The notes below the pieces were generated by a model. It worked only from the letters and a program-made list of their open reading frames with translations. It searched no databases and was not told the origin of the DNA. A DNA stretch of 64,000 nucleotides from Myrica gale (taxonomy: Eukaryota > Streptophyta > Magnoliopsida > Fagales > Myricaceae): assembly GCA_963930655.1 (NCBI GenBank), contig OZ005619.1, forward strand, positions 6,120,501-6,184,500, in the 5' to 3' direction. The translations under genes and the position numbers were made by a program. Shown one piece after another: positions 37,234-48,039 of the stretch. Numbering within the stretch: position 1 is the first letter of the stretch; each line of letters starts with the position of its first letter.

Positions 37234-38009
37234 ATATATACTCTAACTAAATAGCCCCCCTTAAATTTCACTACAAGTTCAAATTCTTTTTCATATTATT
37301 TTGGTTATTGATTATTAATTAAGTTTTAAAATTATATTGAAATTGTGATTATGACTAGATAGTGAAATTGTGATTAGGCCTTAGGTTGTGAAATTGTGAT
37401 TAGGCCTTAGGTTGTGAAATTGTGATTAGGACAATAGGTTGTGACTTGTGAAATTAAATTGATAAATTTTGTTTTCATTTTTTTTAGATAATGAAGAAGT
37501 TTTTGATAATAATAAAAAACCAACGGGGTCGTCTGGTACTCCTAGCGTGGCTGCTACTTTTGAGTTGAATATTAGCTCGAAAAAATCTCGTGTTTTGTTT
37601 AGTCAAGATCCGGAGGTGATGTGTTTACATCTATGGGGTTTAACAATTGGAAAAAGGAAGTTGAAGTATTTGGTGACCATGTTGGTGCAATTAATAGTGC
37701 TCACAATGATACTAGAAAATAATATGAAGCACTAAAAAATCAGCGAAAAAGTGTGTCACATATTTTATTTGCACACGGGCACGGTATAGAGAATATGTAG
37801 AACTGTAAGATCCAATTGACATCTATCAGTCTCAACAAATAACACTGTACTTTTTATTTCAATATAATATATTTTTAATGCTTTTAATCCTTAATTTTGA
37901 ATATTTTAACTCTAAGAAATTTTTGTGCATTAAGTAGTTAATTATTTTTTTTAGCATTTTCTTTTAGGAGTTGGCCCCCCTTCAAATTCGGTTCTGATTC
38001 CGCCACTAA
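37096..38009 (+). mobile_element. Non-autonomous hAT element with 8-bp target duplication
   Basis: GCAGGAGC is repeated at 37088-37095 and 38010-38017, and short imperfect ends carry TGGCGGA / TCCGCCA. Inside, 37631-37770 translates (with one stop) to FTSMGFNNWKKEVEVFGDHVGAINSAHNDTRK, then YEALKNQRKSVSHILF. This resembles the N-terminal zinc-finger (TTF/MYM-like) part of plant hAT transposases. The remaining transposase, including the dimerisation domain, is absent. Removal of this insert restores continuity with the second copy of the locus (around 48175), which supports the boundaries. Confidence 0.85.
37161..37241. repeat. (TA)n microsatellite
   Basis: About 33 uninterrupted TA units, then a short break and five more, inside the hAT element. 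Confidence 0.97.
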
Positions 38010-38030
38010 GCAGGAGCTCATGGTTTCTGG

Positions 38031-38534
38031 TTATAAATAATATCTTAGTCCTTGAAATGCTCTTAATTCATAATATTTCAGTATACGTGCGACAACATGG
38101 CGATTATTTTTACCGTGTTCTGCGTAGCAAAACTTGATTCGCTTTGCCATTTCATGAAGCTTTGGGTCAATAAAAAATATGAAACGACTCGTACAGTGCA
38201 AAACTATCTCAATACCCTCGTCAAAGTCGTGGTCAATTAAAAAACTATGCCAGTCAACCCACTCCCATTTTTGGCAGCTCTTTTTTTTCGTCCTCTCTTT
38301 TTCGCTTGCAAGGTTCAAATCCACCTGCAAGGCAAGAGCTAACTGTTTCTTGATTTTTATCAAGTTCAGGAAAATGATCAGAAAGCGAGTTGGTGGGAAG
38401 TGAAGAAGGGATGAAAAAGTTGTAGCAAGCTAGTCATCATGATTAGCTTGAACTTCAGCTAGAATGAGGATAATCAGCACCATCACCAAGCTCGTAATTA
38501 ATCTCCTAATGTCTCTCCCAGCCATCGATTTCAT
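38031..38534 (-). pseudogene. Broken paralogue of the secreted-protein gene at 48182
   Basis: From an ATG at 38534 the minus strand reads MKSMAGRDIRRLITSLVMVLIILILAEVQANHDD, then a stop where the intact copy has Gln. A frameshift in the following Ser-rich stretch moves the reading to the frame that gives WVDWHSFLIDHDFDEGIEIVLHC and later PKLHEMAKRIKFCYAEH. The signal peptide and the C-terminal helical region are still recognisable. The protein family is unknown to me. It lies in a segmental duplicate of 48040-49500 that has collected several transposons. The homologous 3' flank is interrupted by the hAT element 22 bp beyond the stop codon. Confidence 0.8.
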
Positions 38535-38754
38535 CCCAGTTGAAAAAAGTTTCTTATTTTGGAAGTATAAATACATAAAGCTAATCAAGGTCTAGAACAT
38601 TCTTTCTTTCATATATGTGCAACTGAATGATCAAAGACACCTATGTCACATGTTTTGGAGGGTGGCATGGGTACGTACGTTAAAAAATAATTTTTATATC
38701 AACATTGAAATTTGAGGGCACGTCTAGTATATACATGTAAAAGTGATTGTCATT

Positions 38755-39482
38755 AGCCAGAGCCGACGCGGTCCGCATCGAGTCTAGAGACAGAGGGTCC
38801 TCCTTCTCTCTAGATTCCTCTTCTCTTTTCTCGCCTGCAAGCTTTCTCTTCCCCTTCACTCCTCTTCTGGGCGGCGGGAGGAGGCCCTCCTTCTCCTGTC
38901 CGCCCACATCTTCCGTCTTTTCTTGGTGTTTTTTTATTTTCAATAAGCTTGGCGGTTTCGTCTCTTGGGTTTTGCCTCGGTGGAGCTTTCTCAGCGACTG
39001 CTGGACGTTCTCCGGCGAGCTTGTGCCCGGTGTTCGGCTTCAGCAGCTCTAGTGATTCAATGTCGTCCTGGTCCGGCAGCCCTCTTCCGATTTCTTGCTC
39101 TCCACGCGCCACTCTTGAGGCTCGTGGATCTAACGCGCTGGATGGGTTTACATGTTTTTTTGGCCGAGCTTCTTCCCTGTGGGTGCTTTTGTTGCAGGTG
39201 CTAGTCGGTTTCCTCCTCTGGCGACGGTTTCCATTCTCGGTGTGGTGGAGTAGTGTCCCGGGTCTGTGGATCAAGATTTGGTTTGTGGGTCTGTTGACCC
39301 TGTTGTTTTTGGCCTTTATGGTCTTCTGGTTGTTGGCTCGTAGAGCCTTTGCTATCAATGAAATCGATATAATGGGTTTTTGTGCCCCTATGACCGTCTC
39401 CGGCCTTGGATGGTTCCGGCTTCGGTACTTGTATTCTCTTCCCCGGTGTAATGGAATCCACTTTTGCTTAGAAAAAAAAAGA
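38755..39482 (+). mobile_element. GC-rich polyadenylated retroposon (LINE 3' end or SINE-like)
   Basis: A 728-bp insert is flanked by the 10-bp repeat GATTGTCATT (38745-38754 and 39483-39492) and ends in an A-rich tail (39470-39480), the marks of LINE-driven insertion. Its last 60 bp (TTGTATTCTC...TGTAATGGAATC...TTTTGC then A-run) resemble plant L1 3' ends. The body is far richer in G+C than its surroundings. Open frames of 191 and 182 residues on opposite strands overlap each other and match nothing I recognise, so no gene is called. It may be a 5'-truncated LINE, or a LINE tail joined to other transcript sequence. Confidence 0.75.
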
Positions 39483-39959
39483 GATTGTCATTCGTACCGA
39501 AGCTCGGTCAAAAACACAAGCTAGATAAATTGTAATTATATCACATTTAACTACATTAAAAAAGTGCAATAGACAAGGTACAATATGTTTTCAAAAGTAT
39601 ATATATACAAGAAATACAATACTTAAGCAATGGGTTTTTATATTATGCACAAACTAGAAACGCTTCACTGGTGAACAGAGCACAGAGCTTCGTCCCCTTT
39701 TCTTTAGAAGTATTTGGGTGGAGTTTCAGCAATGACACCTCTTTACTCAAGAACTTTATTAAATAGCTATGCATCCGATTGCGGTGTGTTTGACGTGTTG
39801 TTATCATTGAACGATCTATTTGTTAGGAGAAGAAAAAATTCGTCACATAATGCTTCTGCAGCTTGTGACCGACGTTTTCATGATGGAAGTAAAATTGGAC
39901 GATCGAACGGCTTGATTAGAATTTTGTTATGAATAAGTATTTTTAAATAATTTTTAATT

Positions 39960-40480
39960 GTATTAGTGACAAAATTTTCATCAAAATAACTTCAGTTTTA
40001 GTGACGAAATGTGATTTTCGTCATGGAGAAGGAAAACTGTGAAGAAATCGGTGACATAAAAGATTTTCATCACTAAACATAGACTTTTAGTGATGAAAAA
40101 AAGTATTTGTCACCAATACTTGACTTTTAGTGACGAAAATTGATTTGGAAGACAATTATAGATTGGTTTGAAAAGATTGATAATGGGATTCAACAATTGG
40201 TAAATGCTCATTTGCAGTTAGGACAATATACTAGGAAATTAAGTTACTATACTAAACACTACAAAAAAATGACCTACAACAGCAGCAGTAAAACGCTGTC
40301 AGAAGTGAACGCATTTGTAAGCGCCGCAATAGGTGCATCAGGATAGGTCATTAGTGGAGTTTTTAGAAAATGTGGGTGAAGGTCTTTTCTTTAGTGGCGT
40401 TTAAAAAAATGCTGATGAATGTCTACTTTTAGGGTCATTTTAAAAATACAGGTGACAAGCCTCACCTTTGTGAAGGTCTA
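39960..40480. mobile_element. CACTA remnants near the duplicated locus
   Basis: 39965-40145 contains TTTTAGTGACGAAAAT-type words in both orientations, as in the ends of the 10-kb CACTA element, but no terminal repeat. At 40257 a CACTACAAAAAAATGACC terminus begins a 220-bp stretch with GGCGTTTT-type words. It is bounded by the near-duplicate TAGGAAATTAAGTYACT at about 40232 and 40478. The far terminus is lost. This lies inside copy A of the segmental duplication and is absent from copy B. No gene. Confidence 0.5.
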
Positions 40481-41339
40481 GTTTTAGGAAATTAAGTCAC
40501 TCCACCAAACCTCATTTTTGTGGAAGAGAAATTTTTTTAAGGAAGATGGCCGGAGTCTTGAAATTTCGATAGCTAGGCGTCTTAAAGAAATAGAATAAAC
40601 CAATACACTAAAAATATTGTTACTTTAGATGGGATTAGCTCGTATGCATTTAGTGTTTCATGAGTTCTTAAGCCTAGAACAATGCTATGCCGAACTATAA
40701 AAGATATATGCTTCATTTATATGAAATGTTGTTGTTAAGGAATGACGACTTTTGGTAGAGAGAGGAGTTTCAATAATATGCTGTAAGTATTGGTTTGTGT
40801 AATGACCAAGGGAGTACTACCCATATCTGAGCTTTGAATTCAAAAGGATTAGTCATTGTTACTTTTGAAGCCTCTCGAATTAATTATAACTCTCAGTTCT
40901 AACCAGTAAGATATCAATGTGAGACTTTAACTATATGATTTCTTTCTCAATATTTCGACACTCCCACGCCATGTGGAACTTGGGGTGTCATGAAGGAGAT
41001 TAATGGTGCATCTCTTTTCTTTTATATGATTTCTTTTCGGTCGAGGGGTTTTCGGGTGTATGAAAAAGAATGTTCTTCCATTTTACACGAATCCAAACCC
41101 TCATGATAATTTAAGACCGTTGCAAGTGATATAGTTGTGGCTTGATCATTTGCAGCTTGGGGAGAGAGAGAATCCTCATGTGCGATTTATATATGTATTT
41201 TTAGAATTGTAATAAGTATCATAAATTAGTGCCATATTCCAAACATTATGGGTTCAACATTATTTCTTGAACCCACCAAATTATAGTTTCACTTCATGTA
41301 CTCATGTGAGGCTTACCTTAGTCGAAGACATGATTTAAT

Positions 41340-41640
41340 TCATATTATTGAAATAAACAGAAATTGGATTGCACAAGAGTGTGAAAGAGAGAAGCGAGAT
41401 CAAAATGGTTTATGGTGGTTCAGTCTTGCGACCTACATCCACCATTGAGAAAGCTCTGAAGGCTACATGGTTTATTTTATTCAATATGATTCTAAGTGTG
41501 TGTTTATAAGAGGTTAGAGAGTATGTATTTATGCAAGAATGGAAGAAATAAATCTTCATGAATTAGGGCCCCTAATTTGTTGCTTGATCAAAGCACTCAA
41601 TCAAGGCTCCTTAATGAGGGCCATCAAATATTCTAACGTG
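41340..41640 (-). mobile_element. Copia-like LTR fragment
   Basis: GTGGTTCAGTCTTGCGACCTACATCCACC-like sequence (about 41423-41450) parallels the GGTGGTTCGGCC...CCTACGTCCACC block of the Sirevirus-like LTRs in the same orientation. Ends are not resolved and there is no gene. Confidence 0.4.
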
Positions 41641-41649
41641 TAGCATGGT

Positions 41650-44600
41650 TTCACATAATGTTGTCATTTGGCTCCTCCTGTCATGGTTTCAATACGTCCT
41701 CTTGTCTTGATGTCATTTGGCTCCTCCAGTCCTTATGCCGCCCAAGCCACCCAATCAAGGGGCTTGCTTGTGGCAGCCACCTCTTGACCAAATGATGGCA
41801 AGGTTGGCTATAAAAGCCAACCCTTGCCATGCATTCCTCACACCACAGCCGGCCATTTGAGTTAGAGAGAAGGGAGGGAGTGTTGAGAGCATTCGTCCAA
41901 GAGGGAAAGGAAGGAGAGAAAGGGGAGAAAGAGGAGAGGAAGAAGAGAAGGAAGGTGAAAACTTCCATGCCAAGGTAAGTTGGCAAGGGGTTTGGCCAAG
42001 GCCTTGAACACTCCCTTGCACCACCTCTTCTATATTTCCTCATCATCATTTCCACTTCTTCTTAGCCTTAGATCAGTTTCATTAACCTATAGATCTTGTG
42101 TTTATAGGAGAACATCAAGAGCTACCCGAGATCACCAAGGTAAGGGTTAGAACTTCGTGCTTTAGTGAGGGTTTAGGCTCTTGTGTTTTATGGATGGATA
42201 ACATGTTCTTTTGTGATGATTGATCATGCTTATTGGTGTACATAGAGCTGTGATTCCATGATGAATATGTTAAGGTCACGTTGGGTTTAAGATTTTGCAA
42301 AAAGAAAGGTTCAAAGATGCCATGAAGTAAAACCTAATCTAGACCCCCCTTGCATGATAAAGTTTGATGAATATTTCTTATAACATGCTTGCTGAGTTAG
42401 TTTGATGATTCAAAAGTGTTCTTGATATAATCCATGAGCTATGACAGTAGGGATAAGTCTTATAGACCACGGGTTGATCAATAAAAATGGTGTTGCATGT
42501 TGCACTCCATGCTTCCATGATACAATGTTATGCATATGTGATATGAAATGATGATGCAATAATGAGTATGACGATGGCCAAAGAGGCATAAAAGTATCCC
42601 TGATCAAGAAGAGGCCAAATGGGGCCAAAGAAAGGAGCCTTGAGCTCAAGAAAGAAGTTATGAAAGATGAAAGAGGTTATGAAAATGATGCCTTGTGCAT
42701 ATTCTATGATGATGTTGCAAATGATCATTGTTTGCCTTTAATTTTCTTGAAGAATACTTATGTTATGTGCTCTGTAAGTTCATATGTATTGGTAAATTAG
42801 ATGTATCATTAGCCTAAAGTTATAAATGCGATGGTTGATCAAATACATGAACACTTAGGGTTTTTAGTCAATGTAGACACTGTCCAAATCGACCCTAAGC
42901 TACAGGTTGTATTTTTGCATGAAAATTTTCAGATTGTATTCCTATCTAATATTAGGGTGACTGTAAATTTTTCATCCAAAATTGATGAGGGAAAAGGTCG
43001 AAAATCCCTCTGGAGGTCTCTGAGGGCAGATTTGACATTTTGCCAAATTCGTTAGGGTAAAAGGGTCCAAAGTGAGAAAATGATTACATGGTTGGATATA
43101 GCAAAAAAACTGATGGGGGAGCCTAAATTTGAGCTCAATCCGAGTTGGAATAAGGGCTCAAATCACAAAGCCCGTGTAGGAGCCGAAATGGATTTTAGGC
43201 CCAATACCCCTAAAAGAACACTATGTCCACTAATACCTTGAGAAAGGGCCCAGTGTGGTCTAAAGAGGCCCAATAGGCCTTGATTTGAAGTTTAATATTC
43301 TGAAATATTCTAATTATTATCATGGTTGTTTCAATTGTCAATGATTATTTTTCCGAACATGTTATGCTACTTATGATTCCCTCAAAATGTGCATTGTTAC
43401 TTATGTACTGTAATGTTTGGACATGTTATTGCATTCATAAGAAGGAAAACGAAAGTGAGGAACCCCCTAGCCTGCGAGGGTTTCCCGAATGGTAGTGACA
43501 GTACCTGGCACTTAAGAGATGTGCAACCCACCACTACAGGGAGTGGGTGGGCTCCTTTATGAACGCTAAGGCGTAATGTTATGTTAAGGGTCCTAGTGCT
43601 GGAAGCACGGGACAGTCCCATAGAAGGGGAGGAGACGCACAACCCGACTCTGGTGGTGAACATAGCAGACACTGGGAACTCCTCAGGAACTAATGATGGT
43701 GTGATGCATTGCATACTTCAGATTGTCTGTGCTTATACTTATTGTCCTAGAAGTTTGTTCTACATCATGCTTTGATTAATTATATGCACTGTATTTGTTT
43801 GATAATGTTTTCCCCACCCTACCTTACTGAGTCAATAGGACTCACCATTTCTCTCTTATGTTGTTTTTGCAATACTTGGCGACTTGGGTATTGAAGAATG
43901 ATGCTATTCAAGGAAGAGTTGACCTATGATTTCTACCCCTATGTTCTAGTGCTCAAGATTCGGACATGGGTCTCGGATTCTCTTGGAGTATCAGTGGAGC
44001 ATGAGGCCCACTGGTTCTTCAGGGAGGCCCAACCCCATCCCTTGTACCCCCATCTCATGTACCCCCACCTCATGTACCCCAATCCCCTGCGTCCCTACCA
44101 TTTCCTGTACCCCCACTATCTCCATCATCCCCGTTACCCCGGTTTAAGGACTTTGGGTTACCAGATGTACCGCTTGAGTGGCTGAGGCTCGATTATGTTC
44201 CTTCCCCACTGACAGGAGATAGTAGTGTATTTCAGAGGTCTGAGCTTATAGATCTTTCATCGGACTCAGACGAGGAGGTTTAACATCCTTCTTAGGCTTG
44301 TTAGAATGTTTTCTCCAGAATTTGTTTCCTGTGTATCAGGAAGTTTCTGAACTTGTAGCCTTTTTGTAGTCACGGGAGGATGTAGCTCAACTTTTAAAGT
44401 TGTCCTTATTATGTCAGGTTTTCAATCTCCTTTGTGATGCTTTTCTCATCTTTTATCTCAAGCTTCTTAGTTCTACTCATAAGCTTATGATCCAACATTT
44501 CTGATTTATTCAGATTTTATTTTCTCTCTAACCTTTTGTAAAACGTAGATTTTTTACCTTATGACCTTTTTCCAACTTCTCATTTCGATTTATACGCTTT

Positions 44601-44722
44601 CCGCTAAGTTCCTTCATAAATCGACTAAGACTCATAATGACATAAGTGTCATAATCCCCGCCTATGTGCATACCATTACTATAGGTGAGTCTAGGGGGTA
44701 AATATGAGCACGGGACATGACA
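41650..44722 (+). mobile_element. Gypsy-type LTR (family 4), plus strand
   Basis: The LTR end is at 44722 (CACGGGACATGACA). Upstream features follow the same plan as the other long LTRs here: a TATA box CTATAAAAG (41809-41817), donor-like and acceptor-like splice sites enclosing a 32-bp segment (42108-42139), and TACTGAGTCAATAGGACTCA (43825-43844) near the 3' end. The start is uncertain. A run of CCCCATCTCATGTAC-type repeats lies at 44035-44125. Open frames here are short and not conserved. No primer-binding site follows, so it is a solo or truncated LTR beside the CACTA remnant. Confidence 0.6.
42108..42139 (+). other. Candidate spliced mini-exon in LTR leader
   Basis: TGTTTATAG precedes and GTAAGG follows a 32-bp segment ending ATCACCAAG. 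A first donor CAAG/GTAAGT lies at 41975. The solo LTR at 53617-57508 shows the same plan (donor 55180, acceptor AG at 55253-55254, 29-bp segment 55255-55283 ending ATCATCAAG, then GTAATG). So does the inverted copy (segment 21101-21127). Splicing is inferred only. Confidence 0.4.
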
Positions 44723-44849
44723 GATAGTCATGTTAGAAGATTTTGAGGTGGCAGCAGGGATTGATGAGAACAAGAGTTTCGGGTCCTGAAACAGTCCAGT
44801 CTGGGTCTGGAGATGGGTTTTCTGCATATACAAAGTTATGGGCGGATGC

Positions 44850-45655
44850 TGAGCGAGAGTTGATGATGTGAAGTCGGAGAATAATTTGACTGTAAATGTG
44901 TTTGATGATGTGTTGGGCTTGATAAAAAATGCAATGCCGGAAGGGGAAACACTTCCTAAATCTTATTAAGAGGCGAAAAAGTTAAGAAATAATTTAGGAT
45001 TTAGCTACGATAACATACATGCGTGCTTAAATGATTGTATACTGTTTTGGAAGGAGCATAGTGAGTTACAAGAGTGTCTGGTGTGTGGGGAATTGAGGTG
45101 GAAGTACAGTCAGAATAGCAAATCAAAGGTTCCTCAAAAAGTGTTGCGGCATTTTCCCTTGAAACCGAGGTTATAGAGATTGTTTCTATCAAGACAAACG
45201 ACAAAGAATATGCGGTGGCACCAAGAGAAGCGTGTGGTTGATGATGGGGTGATGAGACATCCTGCAGATTCTGGGGTATGGAAGGACCTCGATAAGAAGT
45301 ATGAATGGTTTGGTTGGGAATCTCGGAACGTCCGGTTGGGTTTGGCATCTAATAGGTTCAATCTGTTTGGCAACATGAGCTTGTCGTATAGTATATGGCC
45401 AGTTTTACTAATTCCATACAATTTGCTGCATGAAAATGTATGAAGGATTCAAGTTTCATGTTGTCATTGTTTATTCCGGGTCCAAGAAGTCCCGAGAATG
45501 ATATCGACGTCTAATTGCAGCCATTGGTAGATGAGTTGAAGGACTTGTGGGAAAATGGAATGCAGACGTACGACGTAGCCGTATCAAGTTCATTTAAGTT
45601 ACATGCTGCTTTGCTTTCGACAATATATGACTTCCCGACATGCACCCGTATCCCG
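44850..45655 (+). pseudogene. TNP2-like transposase fragment of second CACTA family
   Basis: Translation over stops gives AMPEGETLPKSY, FSYDNIHACLNDCILFWKEHSE, ECLVCGELRWKY, WHQEKRVVDDGVMRHPADSGVWKDLDKKYEWF, NRFNLFGNMSLSYSIWPVLLIPYNL and FKLHAALLSTIYDFPT. These match the TNP2 gene at 30700-31560 in order, but with clear divergence, so it is a separate family. The reading breaks off at about 45640, where sequence jumps to the TNPA-type gene: the catalytic core after DFPT, DUF4218 and DUF4216 parts are all missing. Confidence 0.85.
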
Positions 45656-46640
45656 ATATGAACAAGGAAGAATGAACTTGTGTTTGTGATTTATTCGCGA
45701 GCGAGGAATTTCAGGTTAAACATTTTTATTCCATTCTGAACGTTTATTTTAGCTATATGCTTAATTGTGGTAATAATTGTAAATGTACAATGCAGAGGAG
45801 GAGTACAATCAATAAGGAGAACAGAGCTACGCTGAAAATTGTACACACATCGGGAGCGAGGTCCTTCCAACGTGCTAGAGCGGTCTTAGTAAGTAATAAA
45901 TTTATATTTATATTATTTATTATTTAAATGAATGACTTACGTATTTTAATATGCATATTCTATATTTCTTTTGGTGTAAAAAAATCCAGAATCTGATGAA
46001 ATTAGTCCTTCGTTGCTTTATAAAAAGACGCATACTAATAAGGATGGCATGTGGACTTCAAAAGATGCACGAGAAAATTTTGTAAGTTGTAACGTTAGTT
46101 TTAATTATGCATTCGTATGCGTTAATGTTTCGTAGGTACTATTTTTATCTTCTTTTCTAATTTTAAGGAAAAAATAGAAGCGTTACAGTTGCAGCATGAG
46201 TTAGAGGGAAAGTCATACACCGAAGTGGAGATCTTCACTGAGGTGTTGGGGACGAAAATAGGTTTCGTACGAGGTTTAGGTTGTTCAGTACAATCTGTTG
46301 GATCATCTTCATCAGCATCGTCCGTTGAATTATCTTGGAGTTTGGAGAAGGCCAGATTACAAATTTAAGAGATGAGGGCTAGACAGTTGGAATATGAAGC
46401 AATTCTAGTCATGTTGTCAGATATGGAGCAGACGATATGAGAGCATCTACAAATGATAAAGGAGCGGCAACAGAAGAAAGACGAAGAGCACCACAAGATG
46501 ATACAAGAGCAACAAAGGAACCTAGTAGAACAACAAGAATGGAGGATGCAACTAATGGCAGAGCAGATTCATGAGTAGCTGATAGAGCAGATCATACAGA
46601 TGCAATCTCGTTCGATACCCAAACGAAAATTTTGGTAAAT
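45656..46640 (+). pseudogene. TNPA/Ptta-type gene fragment fused to the deleted TNP2
   Basis: Immediately after the TNP2 break the sequence reads HPYPDMNKEE, then CDLFASEEFQ with a donor-like CAG/GTTAAA, matching the KPHPDTTEEQ...ELCDLF exon of the 10-kb element. Later exon-like blocks are LKIVHTSGARSFQRARAVL (45830-45890), YKKTHTNKDGMWTSKDARENF (46017-46080) and LEGKSYTEVEIFTEVLGTKIGFVRGLG (46200-46285). A Gln/Glu-rich tail follows (46380-46620) that is likely coiled coil, with three stops. After it a TTCGAA palindrome lies at 46817-46828. Confidence 0.85.
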
Positions 46641-48039
46641 TTTTGTATTTTTACTACTTTGTCAGTACTTATCGATTTTGTATTTTATTTACTTTTAATA
46701 AAGATTGCATATTTGTAGATATTTTATTATATTATGAGCAGTGAAAATCTTTCTATTTTTATTATTTCTAAATTATTTTTAAAAGTTTAATTAAATTAAT
46801 TCAAAAATATAGAAAACCGTTCGAACGGTAAAAACTGTCGTTCACATGATTCTTTTTCATTGATAATGTGCGTACGTATAACTAATTGTCCACACACTTT
46901 GCTTTAAATTAGTCTGTCCGAACGGTTTTTCTCTCAAACGGAGGTTGCAGATGACAAATAACTTTTCCTCATAAACGAAACAACGGAGTCGACGGCTTAC
47001 AACACAAACTACCACATTCAACATATATAGTTTACAAGCCAAAACATACAACTACACATCAAATAGTCCATGCTCAATCTCTCCTTGTCCTGAGAAGCCT
47101 TCATTTGAATCTGAAAGACTGAAACAATAGCATTATGTAAGTGTGAAAGCCATCCCAAATAAATAAAGCGGAACATCTAGAAGAACATGGAAAAATTAAT
47201 CACTGCATGCATCGAGGAAGTTTAGTGTCGATAAGACACAATTGTTTAATATGAGAAATATCAGTCCTAGTGTAACAAAGGGGCAAATTGTGTTTTCTCC
47301 AACATCAGTGTTGTTATGAGAAGCGAGCAACCTAGTAAAGTACGCCAATATCCTGCAATGGCAATTTGGTTATAGTACTTTCTTATTATATGTATCAAAC
47401 TAGTACAGTACCAATTAAGAATTAGTAACTTATATATACGTCCTTAAGTAGTATACCGTGCTTTATGTTGCATAAGTTCTGACAAAACTATTGACTATAA
47501 ACAAGACTTCGATATACCTAGCTTATACCAAAATTGGTACTGGATCGACATAAACATTTTGTGAGAGAACATAATAAAGTAAAATTTAAAAATTAGAATC
47601 GAATTTATAGTGTTTGAATAAATTTCATAAAATAATTTGCACAGTGGAAGGATTTTCCATACACACTTATACCAAAATACAGATCATCGGGTTATTCAAC
47701 ATGCTTCAATTTGGAATTCCCCGTCACCATAACTCTGACGGTGGAGTGCATTACTAGAGCGTTGCCCACAAATTTCACAACCTAAGTATCTCAATCCTAA
47801 GAAGAACTAACAACCGGTAGAGAGATTTTTAGAGAATTCTATTCTACGAATTTCATATCTACTCTACCATTGATGAAAAGATTCTAACGGTTGTAACCGC
47901 CGCTGTTACTATTGTAAGAATCGACTAATTAATGCCATTACTGCCAAAAATAATTACAGAATAACGGTCTGCAGTTACACATAAAGGCAATGGTAGAGTT
48001 GCCAAGTGGGCGCCTTTATTTCACAGATTATACTCATCA
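46641..48039. other. No gene seen; CACTA tail and unassigned AT-rich DNA
   Basis: 46800-46940 holds TTCGAAC words of the second CACTA family, and 47090-47205 is the segment shared with 25316-25440. From 47205 to 48039 I see only AT-rich sequence without open frames of note, terminal repeats or recognisable motifs. Confidence 0.5.

Noticed and set aside
38949..39524. 191-residue open frame and its 182-residue opposite-strand partner
   Set aside because: Both lie in the GC-rich retroposon, overlap each other, run past its target duplication, and show no recognisable motif.
43895..44185. Tyr/Pro/His-rich 95-residue frame resembling a structural repeat protein
   Set aside because: The repeat is a short DNA tandem repeat inside an LTR and there is no conserved start or flanking coding signal.
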